From contig JAAFJZ010000170.1 of NCBI GenBank assembly GCA_013298205.1, positions 1-6,033 on the forward strand: 6,033 nucleotides of DNA, given 5' to 3'. Below the pieces are notes generated by a model. The model saw only the letters and a program-made list of their open reading frames with translations. It did not search any database and was not told the origin of the DNA. Position numbers and translations under genes: made by a program. Source of the DNA: Cytophagales bacterium. Its GTDB lineage: Bacteria > Bacteroidota > Bacteroidia > Cytophagales > UBA9547. Position 1 is the first letter of the stretch. Each line of letters begins with the position of its first letter. This document shows, one piece after another, positions 1 through 5,835 of this stretch.

Positions 1-1000
1 ATAGCTCAGAGTCTCCTGTGTAAACATGAAGACTTATATTTAGGTTTCCATAATTTTCTAAATACCATAATTCTACTAGAAAATTAAAAGCGGTACTTAC
101 TAATATTTTTTCTTGTTTTTGTTCTAATATAATTTGAGATTTTTTTATTTTAATTATCTCATTGCCAAGTGAATTATGAACAATATCCCATTCTTTTAAA
201 AGCACGCTATTGCCTTGAATTCTGAGGTACTTACTAACTATCTCTTCTGTATTTCCAATATTTATTATTTGCCCATATTGCAAAAACAAACTTTTATTAC
301 ACAAACTTTTTACCGCTGTCATATTATGACTCACAAAAAGCACCGTCCTTCCTTCTTTGCTATTTACATCTCCCATCTTGCCCAAACATTTTTTTTGAAA
401 TTCTGCATCACCTACGGCAAGTACTTCATCTACAATCAAAATTTCGGATTCTAAATGAGCCGCCACCGCAAAGGCTAGTCGCACATACATACCTGAGCTA
501 TACCGCTTTACGGGGGTATCTATATAGCGTTCTACACCAGAAAAATCTACGATTTCATCAAATTTACGTTTTATTTCGGCTTTGCTCATCCCCAATATAG
601 CTCCATTTAAAAAGATATTGTCTCTGCCACTCAGCTCAGGATGAAAGCCCGTACCCACTTCTAATAAGCTTGCTATTCTTCCTCTCGTTTTAATCAAGCC
701 CGTTGTGGGTTGAGTTACTTTGGAAAGAATTTTCAATAATGTGCTTTTGCCTGCTCCATTTTTACCAATGATGCCTACAGCTTCACCTTGTTGTATCTCG
801 AAATTTATGTCTTTCAAGCTCCATACATAATCACTTTCACTCTTTGTGGCTCTATCGTTTGCTTCCCCAATCTTGAGGTAGGGGTCTTCCTTTCCTCGCA
901 TTTTTGCCCAAAAACGATTCAAGTCATGGCTTATTGTACCCGTACTTACATCGCCTAAGCGGTATTGTTTGGAAATATTTTCAGCTTTTATTGCTATCAA
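1..1000 (-). CDS. Wzt-type polysaccharide ABC transporter ATP-binding protein (3' end beyond the window)
   Basis: This is the ATPase of an ABC-2 exporter that would move a lipid-linked polysaccharide (O-antigen, capsule or teichoic-type) across the inner membrane. The reverse complement translates without a stop from a TTG at 1000-998 to the left edge, 333 residues. Visible motifs are Walker A GKNGAGKST (about residues 79-87), the family-typical LLEVGTGFHPELSGRDNI stretch (about 112-129), signature RYSSGMYVRLAFA (about 166-178), Walker B ILIVDEVLAVGD (about 187-198) and switch His in FVSHNM (about 225). The insertion before Walker A (about residues 30-60) is normal for Wzt/TagH/RfbE ATPases. 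From about residue 265 a second domain begins (FNFLVELWYLENYG) that resembles the C-terminal beta-sandwich by which Wzt proteins recognise their glycan. Start choice: an in-frame TAA lies at 1015-1013 and no ATG follows before the conserved IAIKAENISKQYRLG, so TTG is the only sensible start. The partner permease is not in the window. Confidence 0.93.
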   Translation of the reverse strand, partial: MIAIKAENISKQYRLGDVSTGTISHDLNRFWAKMRGKEDPYLKIGEANDRATKSESDYVWSLKDINFEIQQGEAVGIIGKNGAGKSTLLKILSKVTQPTTGLIKTRGRIASLLEVGTGFHPELSGRDNIFLNGAILGMSKAEIKRKFDEIVDFSGVERYIDTPVKRYSSGMYVRLAFAVAAHLESEILIVDEVLAVGDAEFQKKCLGKMGDVNSKEGRTVLFVSHNMTAVKSLCNKSLFLQYGQIINIGNTEEIVSKYLRIQGNSVLLKEWDIVHNSLGNEIIKIKKSQIILEQKQEKILVSTAFNFLVELWYLENYGNLNISLHVYTGDSEL

Positions 1001-1037
1001 TTGGATGCGAGATTAATAGTGATTCATAATATTGTAA

Positions 1038-1045
1038 CAAAACTA
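1038..1045 (-). promoter_or_regulatory. Possible Bacteroidetes -7 box (TAGTTTTG) for the Wzt ATPase
   Basis: In the 99-bp gap after pseB, the minus strand reads TAGTTTTG, matching the Bacteroidetes -7 consensus TAnnTTTG, 37 nt upstream of the TTG start. No clean TTTG -33 box lies 18-21 nt further upstream, only a T-rich run. The gene may simply be read through from pseB. Confidence 0.25.
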
Positions 1046-1099
1046 GTAATTTTTGTACTAAAAACAGGTTTGGTTAAGGATTTTAATTTCATAAAAACA

Positions 1100-2122
1100 T
1101 TAAATTTCAAACATTTCCGCTTTAATTTCTTTTAAGTGCGAGTTTTTGCCATCCTTTTTAAGTAAAAGCTTGTTAAAATTAATACTTCTTAGGGCTTGGT
1201 TTGAGCTTAAAGAAAAATCATTTTCTAACTTTTTTCCTTTATAATGCTCTTTAAATGCTTCTGATTCCTGATTTTTAGGTAAAATAATATAATATTTTTC
1301 CGTTTCTATACTATGATTTGCTTCTGTTTTGTTCAGCATTTCTTCGTGTATCTTTTCTCCTTGTCTTAAGCCTATTACCTCCAATTTTGCATCAGGGGCA
1401 ATTGCTTTTGCCAAATCCACTACTTTAAAAGAGGATAATTTTGGTACAAAAATTTCTCCTCCTAAGCTATTTTTCAAAACATCTAATGCGATTTGCATGG
1501 CTTCTGGAATAGTAAGCGTAAAGCGAGTGGAATCTAAATGAGTAATAGGCAAAACATTTTTGTGTTTCTCTTTTTCAAAAAATGGTGCTACAGATCCCGT
1601 TGAGCCAAAAAAATTAGCGTACCTAATCACGCTAAATTTATGATTTTCATCATTTGCAGCTATGAAAAGCTTGTCTGCGCACAGTTTACTTGCTCCATAT
1701 ACGCTTGTAGGCGAACAAGCTTTGTCTGTAGAAATCGCAATTACTTTAGGAATATTCATGCTTTGAGCTACTTCGATTATATTTTCTGCTCCACCAATAT
1801 TTGTTTTAATACATTCTAAAGGATTGTTTTCTGCGAAATCTATATGCTTTAAAGCAGCAGCATGAATAATAATATCAATATTTTTACACGCTTTTTTGAG
1901 CTGATTTAGGTCTCTTACATCACCTATTATAAATTTCACTTTTGCAATCGCATCAATTTCCCAGTTTTGAGTTTCTTGCAACATTTGGTATTGCTTTTCC
2001 TCATTTCTAGAAAAAACAACAATTTTATTTACATTGGGATATTCTGCTAATACAGTTTTAACCAATTGCTTTCCAAGCGAACCCGTCCCTCCTGTAATTA
2101 ATATTGATTTTCCGTTTAGCAT
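1100..2122 (-). CDS. pseB: UDP-N-acetylglucosamine 4,6-dehydratase, inverting (PseB/FlaA1 type)
   Basis: This cytoplasmic short-chain dehydratase of the extended SDR family converts UDP-GlcNAc to UDP-4-keto-6-deoxy-L-IdoNAc, the first step towards pseudaminic acid and some related surface sugars. The 340-residue product matches the usual ~330-340. Visible are the Rossmann motif TGGTGSLG (residues 10-17), GDVRD (67-71), HAAALKHI (87-94), STDKACSP (131-138) with the catalytic Asp133-Lys134, the active-site YGASK (Tyr142, Lys146), and RYANFFGSTGSVAP (167-180). PITHLDSTRFTLT (192-204) corresponds to the substrate-contact strand of the family. The ATG at 2122 gives MLNGKSILITGG, the normal family N-terminus. 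It lies 99 bp upstream of the Wzt-type ATPase on the same strand, which suggests a surface-glycan operon. No pseC, pseH or pseI homologue is visible here, so the end product is not certain. A capsule FnlA/CapE-type 4,6-dehydratase role is the main alternative. Confidence 0.93.
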   Translation of the reverse strand: MLNGKSILITGGTGSLGKQLVKTVLAEYPNVNKIVVFSRNEEKQYQMLQETQNWEIDAIAKVKFIIGDVRDLNQLKKACKNIDIIIHAAALKHIDFAENNPLECIKTNIGGAENIIEVAQSMNIPKVIAISTDKACSPTSVYGASKLCADKLFIAANDENHKFSVIRYANFFGSTGSVAPFFEKEKHKNVLPITHLDSTRFTLTIPEAMQIALDVLKNSLGGEIFVPKLSSFKVVDLAKAIAPDAKLEVIGLRQGEKIHEEMLNKTEANHSIETEKYYIILPKNQESEAFKEHYKGKKLENDFSLSSNQALRSINFNKLLLKKDGKNSHLKEIKAEMFEI

Positions 2123-2158
2123 TTTAATTGTAAAGTACTCTTTATTCTATAAATCATT

Positions 2159-2166
2159 CAAAAGTA
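2159..2166 (-). promoter_or_regulatory. Possible Bacteroidetes -7 box (TACTTTTG) for pseB
   Basis: The minus strand reads TACTTTTG, a match to TAnnTTTG, 37 nt upstream of the pseB ATG. The -33 position is T-rich but has no exact TTTG at 18-21 nt spacing, so only half of the consensus is present. Otherwise I see no gene or strong structure in the 161-bp gap 2123-2283. Confidence 0.3.
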
Positions 2167-2283
2167 ATTCATTTTGCGCTTTCACGAATAAAAAGTTTAA
2201 TTTTATAGGTAATTCAAATCCTTAGATTGATTAAATGCTTATTAAATTAATTAAAAATGAAAAATTTAATTGTTCGTTTAAAA

Positions 2284-2675
2284 CTAAAATGTTGAATCTA
2301 AATCTGCAAATAATGGTTTATTGAAAAGTAAATGTTGAGCTAAATTTTCACCAAAAAATGGAGCTAGTGAAACACCTTTTGAACCTAATCCATTAAAAAT
2401 GCATTACGAATATTTTTGTGAATACCAATAAAAGGTTTTCTTAAAATTGTTGCTGGTCTGATTCCTGCCTTATGTGAAACTATTTCATAATTTATATTGG
2501 GGATGATCTTTTCAATTTTCTCACATAAATGCTTTTTAATTTCTAAACTTGGTAAAGCGTCTTTGTAATCGTGCTGATAGTTTGATCCAATTTTAAAAAT
2601 TTGGTTTCCAATTGGCAAAACAAAAATTTTTTTTACAACTTTTTTAGTATCAGACAGTAATTGACTCATGTTCAA
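2284..2675 (-). pseudogene. C-terminal remnant of a DAO-type FAD-dependent oxidoreductase
   Basis: Minus-strand decayed gene. The 96-residue frame from 2675 contains FVLPIGNQIFKIGSNY, HKAGIRPATILRKPFIGIH and KNIRNAF. This is the order seen near the C-terminus of D-amino-acid-oxidase/ThiO-like FAD oxidoreductases, where HxAGxRP and RxPxIGxHP precede FNGLGxKG. The frame stops at 2387-2385, but in the next frame, from 2400 to a TAG at 2286-2284, the sequence continues as IFNGLGSKGVSLAPFFGENL followed by an ordinary hydrophilic tail. A small deletion near 2395-2405 therefore broke the frame. At the 5' side an in-frame TAA sits immediately before the TTG at 2675, and the FAD-binding Rossmann domain and most of the protein (normally ~350 residues) are missing. 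Only about 130 codons survive. It is unlikely to make an active enzyme. Confidence 0.8.
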
Positions 2676-2700
2676 TTATTATACTAGCGTGAATAATGAA

Positions 2701-2737
2701 TACATATAAATAATTGATAATCAAATATTTATATGTA
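2701..2737. repeat. AT-rich imperfect palindrome, 37 bp
   Basis: Arms at 2701-2712 (TACATATAAATA) and 2726-2737 are exact reverse complements. After a single mismatch (2713/2725) the pairing resumes inside (TTGAT 2714-2718 with ATCAA 2720-2724) around a centre at 2719, so 17 of 18 possible pairs match. It lies between the FAD-oxidoreductase remnant and the T9SS cargo remnant. It has no GC-rich stem and no adjacent T-tract in the right place, so it is not a classical terminator. An operator-like site or a chance AT-rich symmetry are both possible. Confidence 0.5.
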
Positions 2738-2843
2738 AATTTTTAAGGTCTTAAATTAGAATTAATAAAAGTGGCTTTCATACTAAAACTTTTTTTTCTT
2801 AAAAGGAAGAAGTTTGATTTTTAAAGAAATTATTCAATTTTGA

Positions 2844-3108
2844 AAGGGTTTTGTTTTTTTAATACACCCTCAAAAAAATATTTGTAAAAATGATTTTGAA
2901 AATATCAGCATTTTACCTAATCCTTTTCAAGACAAAATCTATATCAAGGGTGATTCTGAAACTGCTATTTTACTAGATATGCTAGGCAATATGATTGTAC
3001 AAACATCTGCTAACGAAATTCTTGCCGAGAGCTTGGCTTAAAGGAATGTATTTCTTGAAAATAGAAAGAGATGAAGGGATGAGAGTTTTTAAGGTGGTAA
3101 AAGAATGA
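2844..3108 (+). pseudogene. Remnant of a secreted protein: T9SS type A C-terminal sorting domain, frameshifted
   Basis: The frame open from 2844 to a TAA at 3039-3041 has no start codon before its conserved part. From about 2889 it reads NDFENISILPNPFQDKIYIK, then LLDMLGNMIVQTS. In the +1 frame from 3040 to a TGA at 3106-3108 it continues as KGMYFLKIERDEGMRVFKVV-KE. Joined, this is the typical ~70-80-residue type A C-terminal domain that directs Bacteroidota proteins to the type IX secretion system: ...I.PNPF.D.I.I, then ..D.LG..V, ...LA.G.YFLKI and a basic, hydrophobic end VFKVVKE. One extra base at about 3038-3040 (GCT-T-AAA) separates the two parts. The cargo part of the protein is absent: in this frame a TGA lies at 2841-2843, and the sequence upstream is AT-rich non-coding DNA. 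The remnant is probably a deletion scar of a larger exported enzyme or adhesin. Confidence 0.8.
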
Positions 3109-3112
3109 AATT

Positions 3113-3458
3113 ATGAACAGTGTAAATAGATTTTGGATTATTGTTTTTTTTGTATTTTTTGGTTTGCAGCATATGTATGCTTTGAACGTAAACGTAACGA
3201 CCTATGGAGCTATAGGAAATGACGTTACAGATGATAGGCTTGCTATTCAAAATGCGATAGATGCCGTGAATGCTTCTGGTGGTGGTAAAATGCACCCGAT
3301 TGTTAGTACAAATTGAGCATCATGAAGGATTTACAGTAGATTTTGAGCATTTTTCCATTTATTCAAATGGCTTTAACTTGACAGTATCGGGCAACACATT
3401 TCAAATAATAGAATACTTGAATTGGCGATTAGTTATAAAGCTATATTCCTTATTCTGA
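3113..3458 (+). pseudogene. N-terminal remnant of a secreted pectate-lyase-3-like beta-helix protein, frameshifted
   Basis: An ATG at 3113 opens a frame with a clear signal peptide: a polar start, a hydrophobic core WIIVFFVFFGLQ, and likely cleavage after MYA (residue ~23). It is followed by VNVTTYGAIGNDVTDDRLAI and QNAIDAVNASGGGK. The pattern YGAxGDGxTDDxxAIQxAIDA...GGGxV is the N-terminal signature of Pectate_lyase_3 / GH28-like right-handed beta-helix proteins. The frame ends at 3314-3316. In the +1 frame the sequence continues plausibly as LLVQIEHHEGFTVDFEH and SIYSNGFNLTVSGNTF, which fits the first helix strands after an indel near 3290-3305. Beyond about 3420 nothing recognisable remains; the second frame stays open to 3458 and runs 26 nt into the tail of the convergent DUF5615 gene. 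Such proteins normally exceed 400 residues. The start lies 4 nt after the T9SS-domain remnant, so two exported-protein genes once stood in tandem or were joined by a deletion. Confidence 0.7.
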
Positions 3459-3786
3459 TTTTTTTGGGAGTAATTGTTGTAAATTTATCTATTAAAAGTG
3501 GTAAGCTATTTTTCAAAATATCAATTAAAATTTTTGTTGTTTCATTTCTTTCTATAATTGAATACCGAAGTAAAATCACACTAATGTTTTTAGTTTGGTA
3601 TGCAAAAACAATATCTGCAAAATCTTTGTCTTCGGTTAGAATAATTCGAGGTGGGTTTCGAGATATTTCCACTATTTGTTTGTCAGTAATTCCTCTATTT
3701 TGCTCATATATTGAATAAACTTCTATCCCTGCCTTTCTTAACTCGCTTATGATATAGTGCTCAATGTTTTCGTCTGCTAAAATCAT
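3433..3786 (-). CDS. DUF5615 PIN-like protein, probable toxin of a DUF433/DUF5615 module
   Basis: The 117-residue product has the acidic pattern of the PIN-like DUF5615 (Mut7-C-like) family. LADEN is at residues 3-7 (Asp5, Glu6), Asp35 is in GITDKQIVE, and the ILTEDKDFAD block is at 49-58 (Glu52, Asp53, Asp55, Asp58). These fit the metal-binding nuclease-like site of PIN domains. The family is predicted to act as RNase-type toxins, but this has little direct proof. Start choice: the frame is open to 3903, but its first 39 residues lie inside the preceding DUF433 gene and lack family similarity. The ATG at 3786 gives the usual MILADEN start, 1 nt after the DUF433 stop, so the two are co-transcribed and probably translationally coupled. 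The gene looks complete, unlike its left-hand neighbours. Confidence 0.88.
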   Translation of the reverse strand: MILADENIEHYIISELRKAGIEVYSIYEQNRGITDKQIVEISRNPPRIILTEDKDFADIVFAYQTKNISVILLRYSIIERNETTKILIDILKNSLPLLIDKFTTITPKKIRIRNIAL

Positions 3787-3787
3787 G

Positions 3788-4021
3788 CTAATTAGTTTCC
3801 AACTCAAGAACTTCTTCTTTTCCAATAATGGCTGAAGAATAAGCCAATACGGCATGAATTTGTTGCGTAGATATAAAAGGATAAGCATCAACCAAATCAA
3901 CAACGGTCGCCCCTTCTGACATTTTTTTTAAAATAAGCTCAACGCTTATTCTTGTGCCTTTTATGATTGGTTTTCCAAGTAAAATTTCTGGATTTCGAAC
4001 AATATAATGCGTGTAGTCCAT
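3788..4021 (-). CDS. DUF433 protein, probable antitoxin
   Basis: This 77-residue protein belongs to the DUF433 family, winged-helix-like small proteins usually found directly upstream of PIN-like genes. The core is GKPIIKGTRISVELILKKM (residues 16-34), then SEGATVVDLVDAYPFIST (35-52) and QQIHAVLAYSSAI (about 53-65), matching G-x-P-x-I-x-GTRI-x-V and the conserved YP and AYSS segments. It likely neutralises the DUF5615 product and may also bind its own promoter (family-based inference). The ATG at 4021 gives a normal family start, MDYTHYIVRNPEILLGKP. A TATTTTTG -7-like box lies on the minus strand at 4041-4034, but the nearest upstream TTTG is only 13 nt away, so the promoter is unproven. The start faces gldA across a 189-bp intergenic region containing a perfect palindrome. 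Confidence 0.88.
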   Translation of the reverse strand: MDYTHYIVRNPEILLGKPIIKGTRISVELILKKMSEGATVVDLVDAYPFISTQQIHAVLAYSSAIIGKEEVLELETN

Positions 4022-4100
4022 ATCTTTTTTTTACAAAAATACAAAATATAATTTCAAATACATAACCCATATAAAATTTAGGATTCTGCCGCTCTAGGTT

Positions 4101-4144
4101 CTGTCCTTGCCTAAAATAGGTCTACCTATTTTAGGCAAGGACAA
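4101..4144. repeat. Perfect palindrome with 20-bp arms in the divergent intergenic region
   Basis: The left arm 4102-4121 (TGTCCTTGCCTAAAATAGGT) and right arm 4124-4143 are exact reverse complements, separated only by CT at 4122-4123. The flanks (C at 4101, A at 4144) do not pair. The stem would be one of the strongest structures in the window. It lies between two genes transcribed away from each other and has no following T-run on either strand, so it does not look like a rho-independent terminator of either neighbour. Its right arm ends 15 bp before the proposed -33 box of gldA. It may be a dispersed REP-like palindrome, an operator or a cruciform-forming site. Confidence 0.85.
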
Positions 4145-4158
4145 TTATAAAATTCCTA

Positions 4159-4188
4159 TTTGAATCGTGCAGATTTTAGCTATTTTTG
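4159..4188 (+). promoter_or_regulatory. Bacteroidetes-type promoter for gldA: TTTG-N18-TATTTTTG
   Basis: A TTTG at 4159-4162 and TATTTTTG at 4181-4188 are separated by 18 bp. This closely fits the Bacteroidetes -33/-7 consensus (TTTG about 19 bp before TAnnTTTG). Transcription would start about 4195, leaving a leader of ~15 nt before the ATG at 4211. No Shine-Dalgarno sequence is visible, which is usual for this phylum. It is the only promoter in the window with both boxes in good spacing. Confidence 0.6.
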
Positions 4189-4210
4189 CATTCTAATCTA
4201 TTAATTTACT

Positions 4211-5106
4211 ATGTCGCTTGTAGTCGAAAACCTCAAAAAAACATTTGACAAACAAGAAGTTTTGAAAGGAATTAGTTTCACAGCTAATAAAGGTGAAATA
4301 TGTGGTTTTCTTGGCCCAAACGGTGCTGGGAAATCTACTACTATGAAACTGGCTACAGGATTTTATACACCTCAAGAAGGTAAAATATGGGTTTGTGGCA
4401 TAGATATGAGTGAAAACTCGCTTGAAGGCAGGTGTAAAATAGGCTATTTGCCCGAACAAAACCCTTTGTATCCTGAAATGTATGTGAAGGAATACTTGAA
4501 TTTTGCGGGCTCTCTTTGCAAAATGGACAAAGAATTCAAGAGTGTATAAGCCTCACGGGTTTGGAAAGCCATCAAACCAAGAAAATCGCACAACTTTCCA
4601 AAGGGTACAAACAAAGAGTAGGCTTGGCTCAGGCTCTTTTGCATGACCCTGAAGTTTTGATTTTGGACGAACCGACTTCTGGCTTAGATCCTAATCAAAT
4701 TATAGAAATTCGTGAGCTTATCAAAAATGTAAGCAAGGAAAAAACAGTCATTTTTTCCACACATATTATGCAAGAAGTAGAAGAGCTTTGCAAAAAAGTG
4801 GTGGTAATCAATAAAGGACAGATTGTGGCAGACAGTTTATTGATAGATTTGAAAAACAAATCTCAAACCCATAGCATTTTATGGGCAGAATTTGAGCAAG
4901 ATTTACCTCAAGAACTGATTTTGCTAATGAAGGAATTGGGTAATATTCATTTGGAAACGGCTAAAACGATACGAATCGAAACCCAAGATATGGAAGCGGA
5001 TAGAAAAAAAATCCTTAGTCTTTCAGATCAATACAAACTTTCTCTTTCCCAATTAAAAGTACAAAAAAATTCTTTGGAAGAGGTTTTTAAACAACTTACA
5101 TTCCCT
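4211..5106 (+). pseudogene. gldA: GldA, ATPase of the gliding-motility ABC transporter, interrupted by a -1 frameshift and joined to gldF
   Basis: GldA is the cytoplasmic ATPase of the GldA-GldF-GldG ABC transporter, required for gliding in Flavobacterium johnsoniae; its substrate is unknown. The first frame (4211 to TAA 4547-4549, 112 residues) contains Walker A GPNGAGKST (35-43) and Q-loop GYLPEQNPLYPEMYVKEYL (78-96). The second frame takes up the family sequence at RIQECISLTGL from 4531, then LSKGYKQRVGLA (GldA-type signature), VLILDEPTSGLDPNQ (Walker B and D-loop) and STHIMQEVEELC (switch His). Adding one A to the AAA at 4529-4531 would give KMDKRIQEC and a ~299-residue GldA of normal length. 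No in-frame stop follows EEVFKQLT, so the frame runs through FP into the gldF ATG at 5107. If the indel is real, no complete ATPase is made. If it is a sequencing error, the product would be a GldA-GldF fusion of about 541 residues. Confidence 0.82.
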
Positions 5107-5835
5107 ATGTGGGCGATATACAAAAAAGAAATAAATTCCTTTATCTACTCTCTGGTGGCATATCTTACGGTGAGTGTTTTTTTGGTCATAACGGGCTTGT
5201 TTTTATGGGTTCTTCCCGATCATAATGTGATGGAATATGGCTATGCAGAATTGGGTATGCTTTTTCAAATTGCGCCTTATTTATTGCTATTTTTGATTCC
5301 CGCCATTACCATGCGTTTGTATTCGGAAGAATTTCAATCAGGAACGATAGAATGGTTGTTTTCCAAACCCATTCCTACCCATCAAATTGTGTTTGGCAAA
5401 TATTTGGCTTCGGTTTCGTTGATGGTTTTATCCGTTTTACCAGTTTGGGTATATTATTTTAGCATTTACCAAATGGGGTCGCCAAAAGGAAATATTGATA
5501 CAGCAGGTTTTGTGGGCTCATTTATAGGACTTATTTTTCTAGGTTCAGTTTTTTGTGCCATAGGTAGCTTTAGTTCTTCGCTTTCGCAAAACCCTATTGT
5601 TTCATTTATCGTGGCGATAAGTTTTTGCTATGTTTTTTTTACAGGCTTGTCTTATATGGGAACATTATCAAACGAAAGTATATTTCAAAAAATCGCATCT
5701 TTAAGCTTAGAAGAGCATTACCAAGCCATGGGAAGAGGCGTGCTAGATTCACGAGATTTGGTTTATTTTCTCATCGTTATTATTTGTTTTAATGCCTCAA
5801 CTTGGTATGTATTAGAAACTAAAAAATGGAATTAA
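5107..5835 (+). CDS. gldF: GldF, permease subunit of the gliding-motility ABC transporter (in frame with gldA)
   Basis: This is an inner-membrane ABC-2-type permease. The ATG at 5107 starts MWAIYKKEINSFIYSL, the usual GldF N-terminus, and gives 242 residues, matching the ~240 of known GldF proteins. About six membrane segments are visible, near residues 15-36, 52-69, 100-121, 134-155, 163-181 and 218-235. The cytoplasmic motif RLYSEEFQSGTIEWLFSKPI (70-89), after the second segment, is the conserved coupling region that contacts the ATPase. SLEEHYQAMGRGVLDSRD (200-217) is the conserved stretch before the last helix. The frame is open upstream into the gldA C-terminal part back to 4516, with no stop between, so translation could also yield a fused ATPase-permease chain. 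The last 10 nt overlap the start of gldG, indicating coupled translation. Confidence 0.9.
   Translation: MWAIYKKEINSFIYSLVAYLTVSVFLVITGLFLWVLPDHNVMEYGYAELGMLFQIAPYLLLFLIPAITMRLYSEEFQSGTIEWLFSKPIPTHQIVFGKYLASVSLMVLSVLPVWVYYFSIYQMGSPKGNIDTAGFVGSFIGLIFLGSVFCAIGSFSSSLSQNPIVSFIVAISFCYVFFTGLSYMGTLSNESIFQKIASLSLEEHYQAMGRGVLDSRDLVYFLIVIICFNASTWYVLETKKWN

Noticed and set aside
215..454. Plus-strand 79-codon frame
   Set aside because: It is antisense to the conserved ATPase domain of the Wzt-type gene and its translation shows no recognisable motif.
1329..1541. Plus-strand frame inside pseB
   Set aside because: It is antisense to a complete, motif-rich dehydratase gene.
2241..2270. Short inverted repeat ATTAAATT...AATTTAAT
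   Set aside because: It has only 8 A/T pairs in a very AT-rich gap, so it is expected by chance.
3422..3718. Plus-strand 98-codon frame opposite the DUF5615 gene
   Set aside because: It is a shadow of the well-supported minus-strand gene, with no motif of its own.
3787..3903. 39-residue N-terminal extension of the DUF5615 protein
   Set aside because: It lies wholly inside the DUF433 gene on the same strand in another frame and has no family similarity. The internal ATG at 3786 gives the normal start.
4101..4144. Rho-independent terminator
   Set aside because: The flanking genes start on either side and point away, and neither side of the stem is followed by a T-run on its own strand.
4520..4549. 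Programmed -1 ribosomal frameshifting as the explanation for the split gldA
   Set aside because: There is no X-XXY-YYZ slippery heptamer in the reading frame (the codons are AAA ATG GAC AAA GAA) and no evident downstream stem. A one-base indel is simpler.
4193..4644. Minus-strand frames over gldA
   Set aside because: They are antisense to clear GldA motifs; the Cys/Phe-rich translations look like reverse-frame noise.
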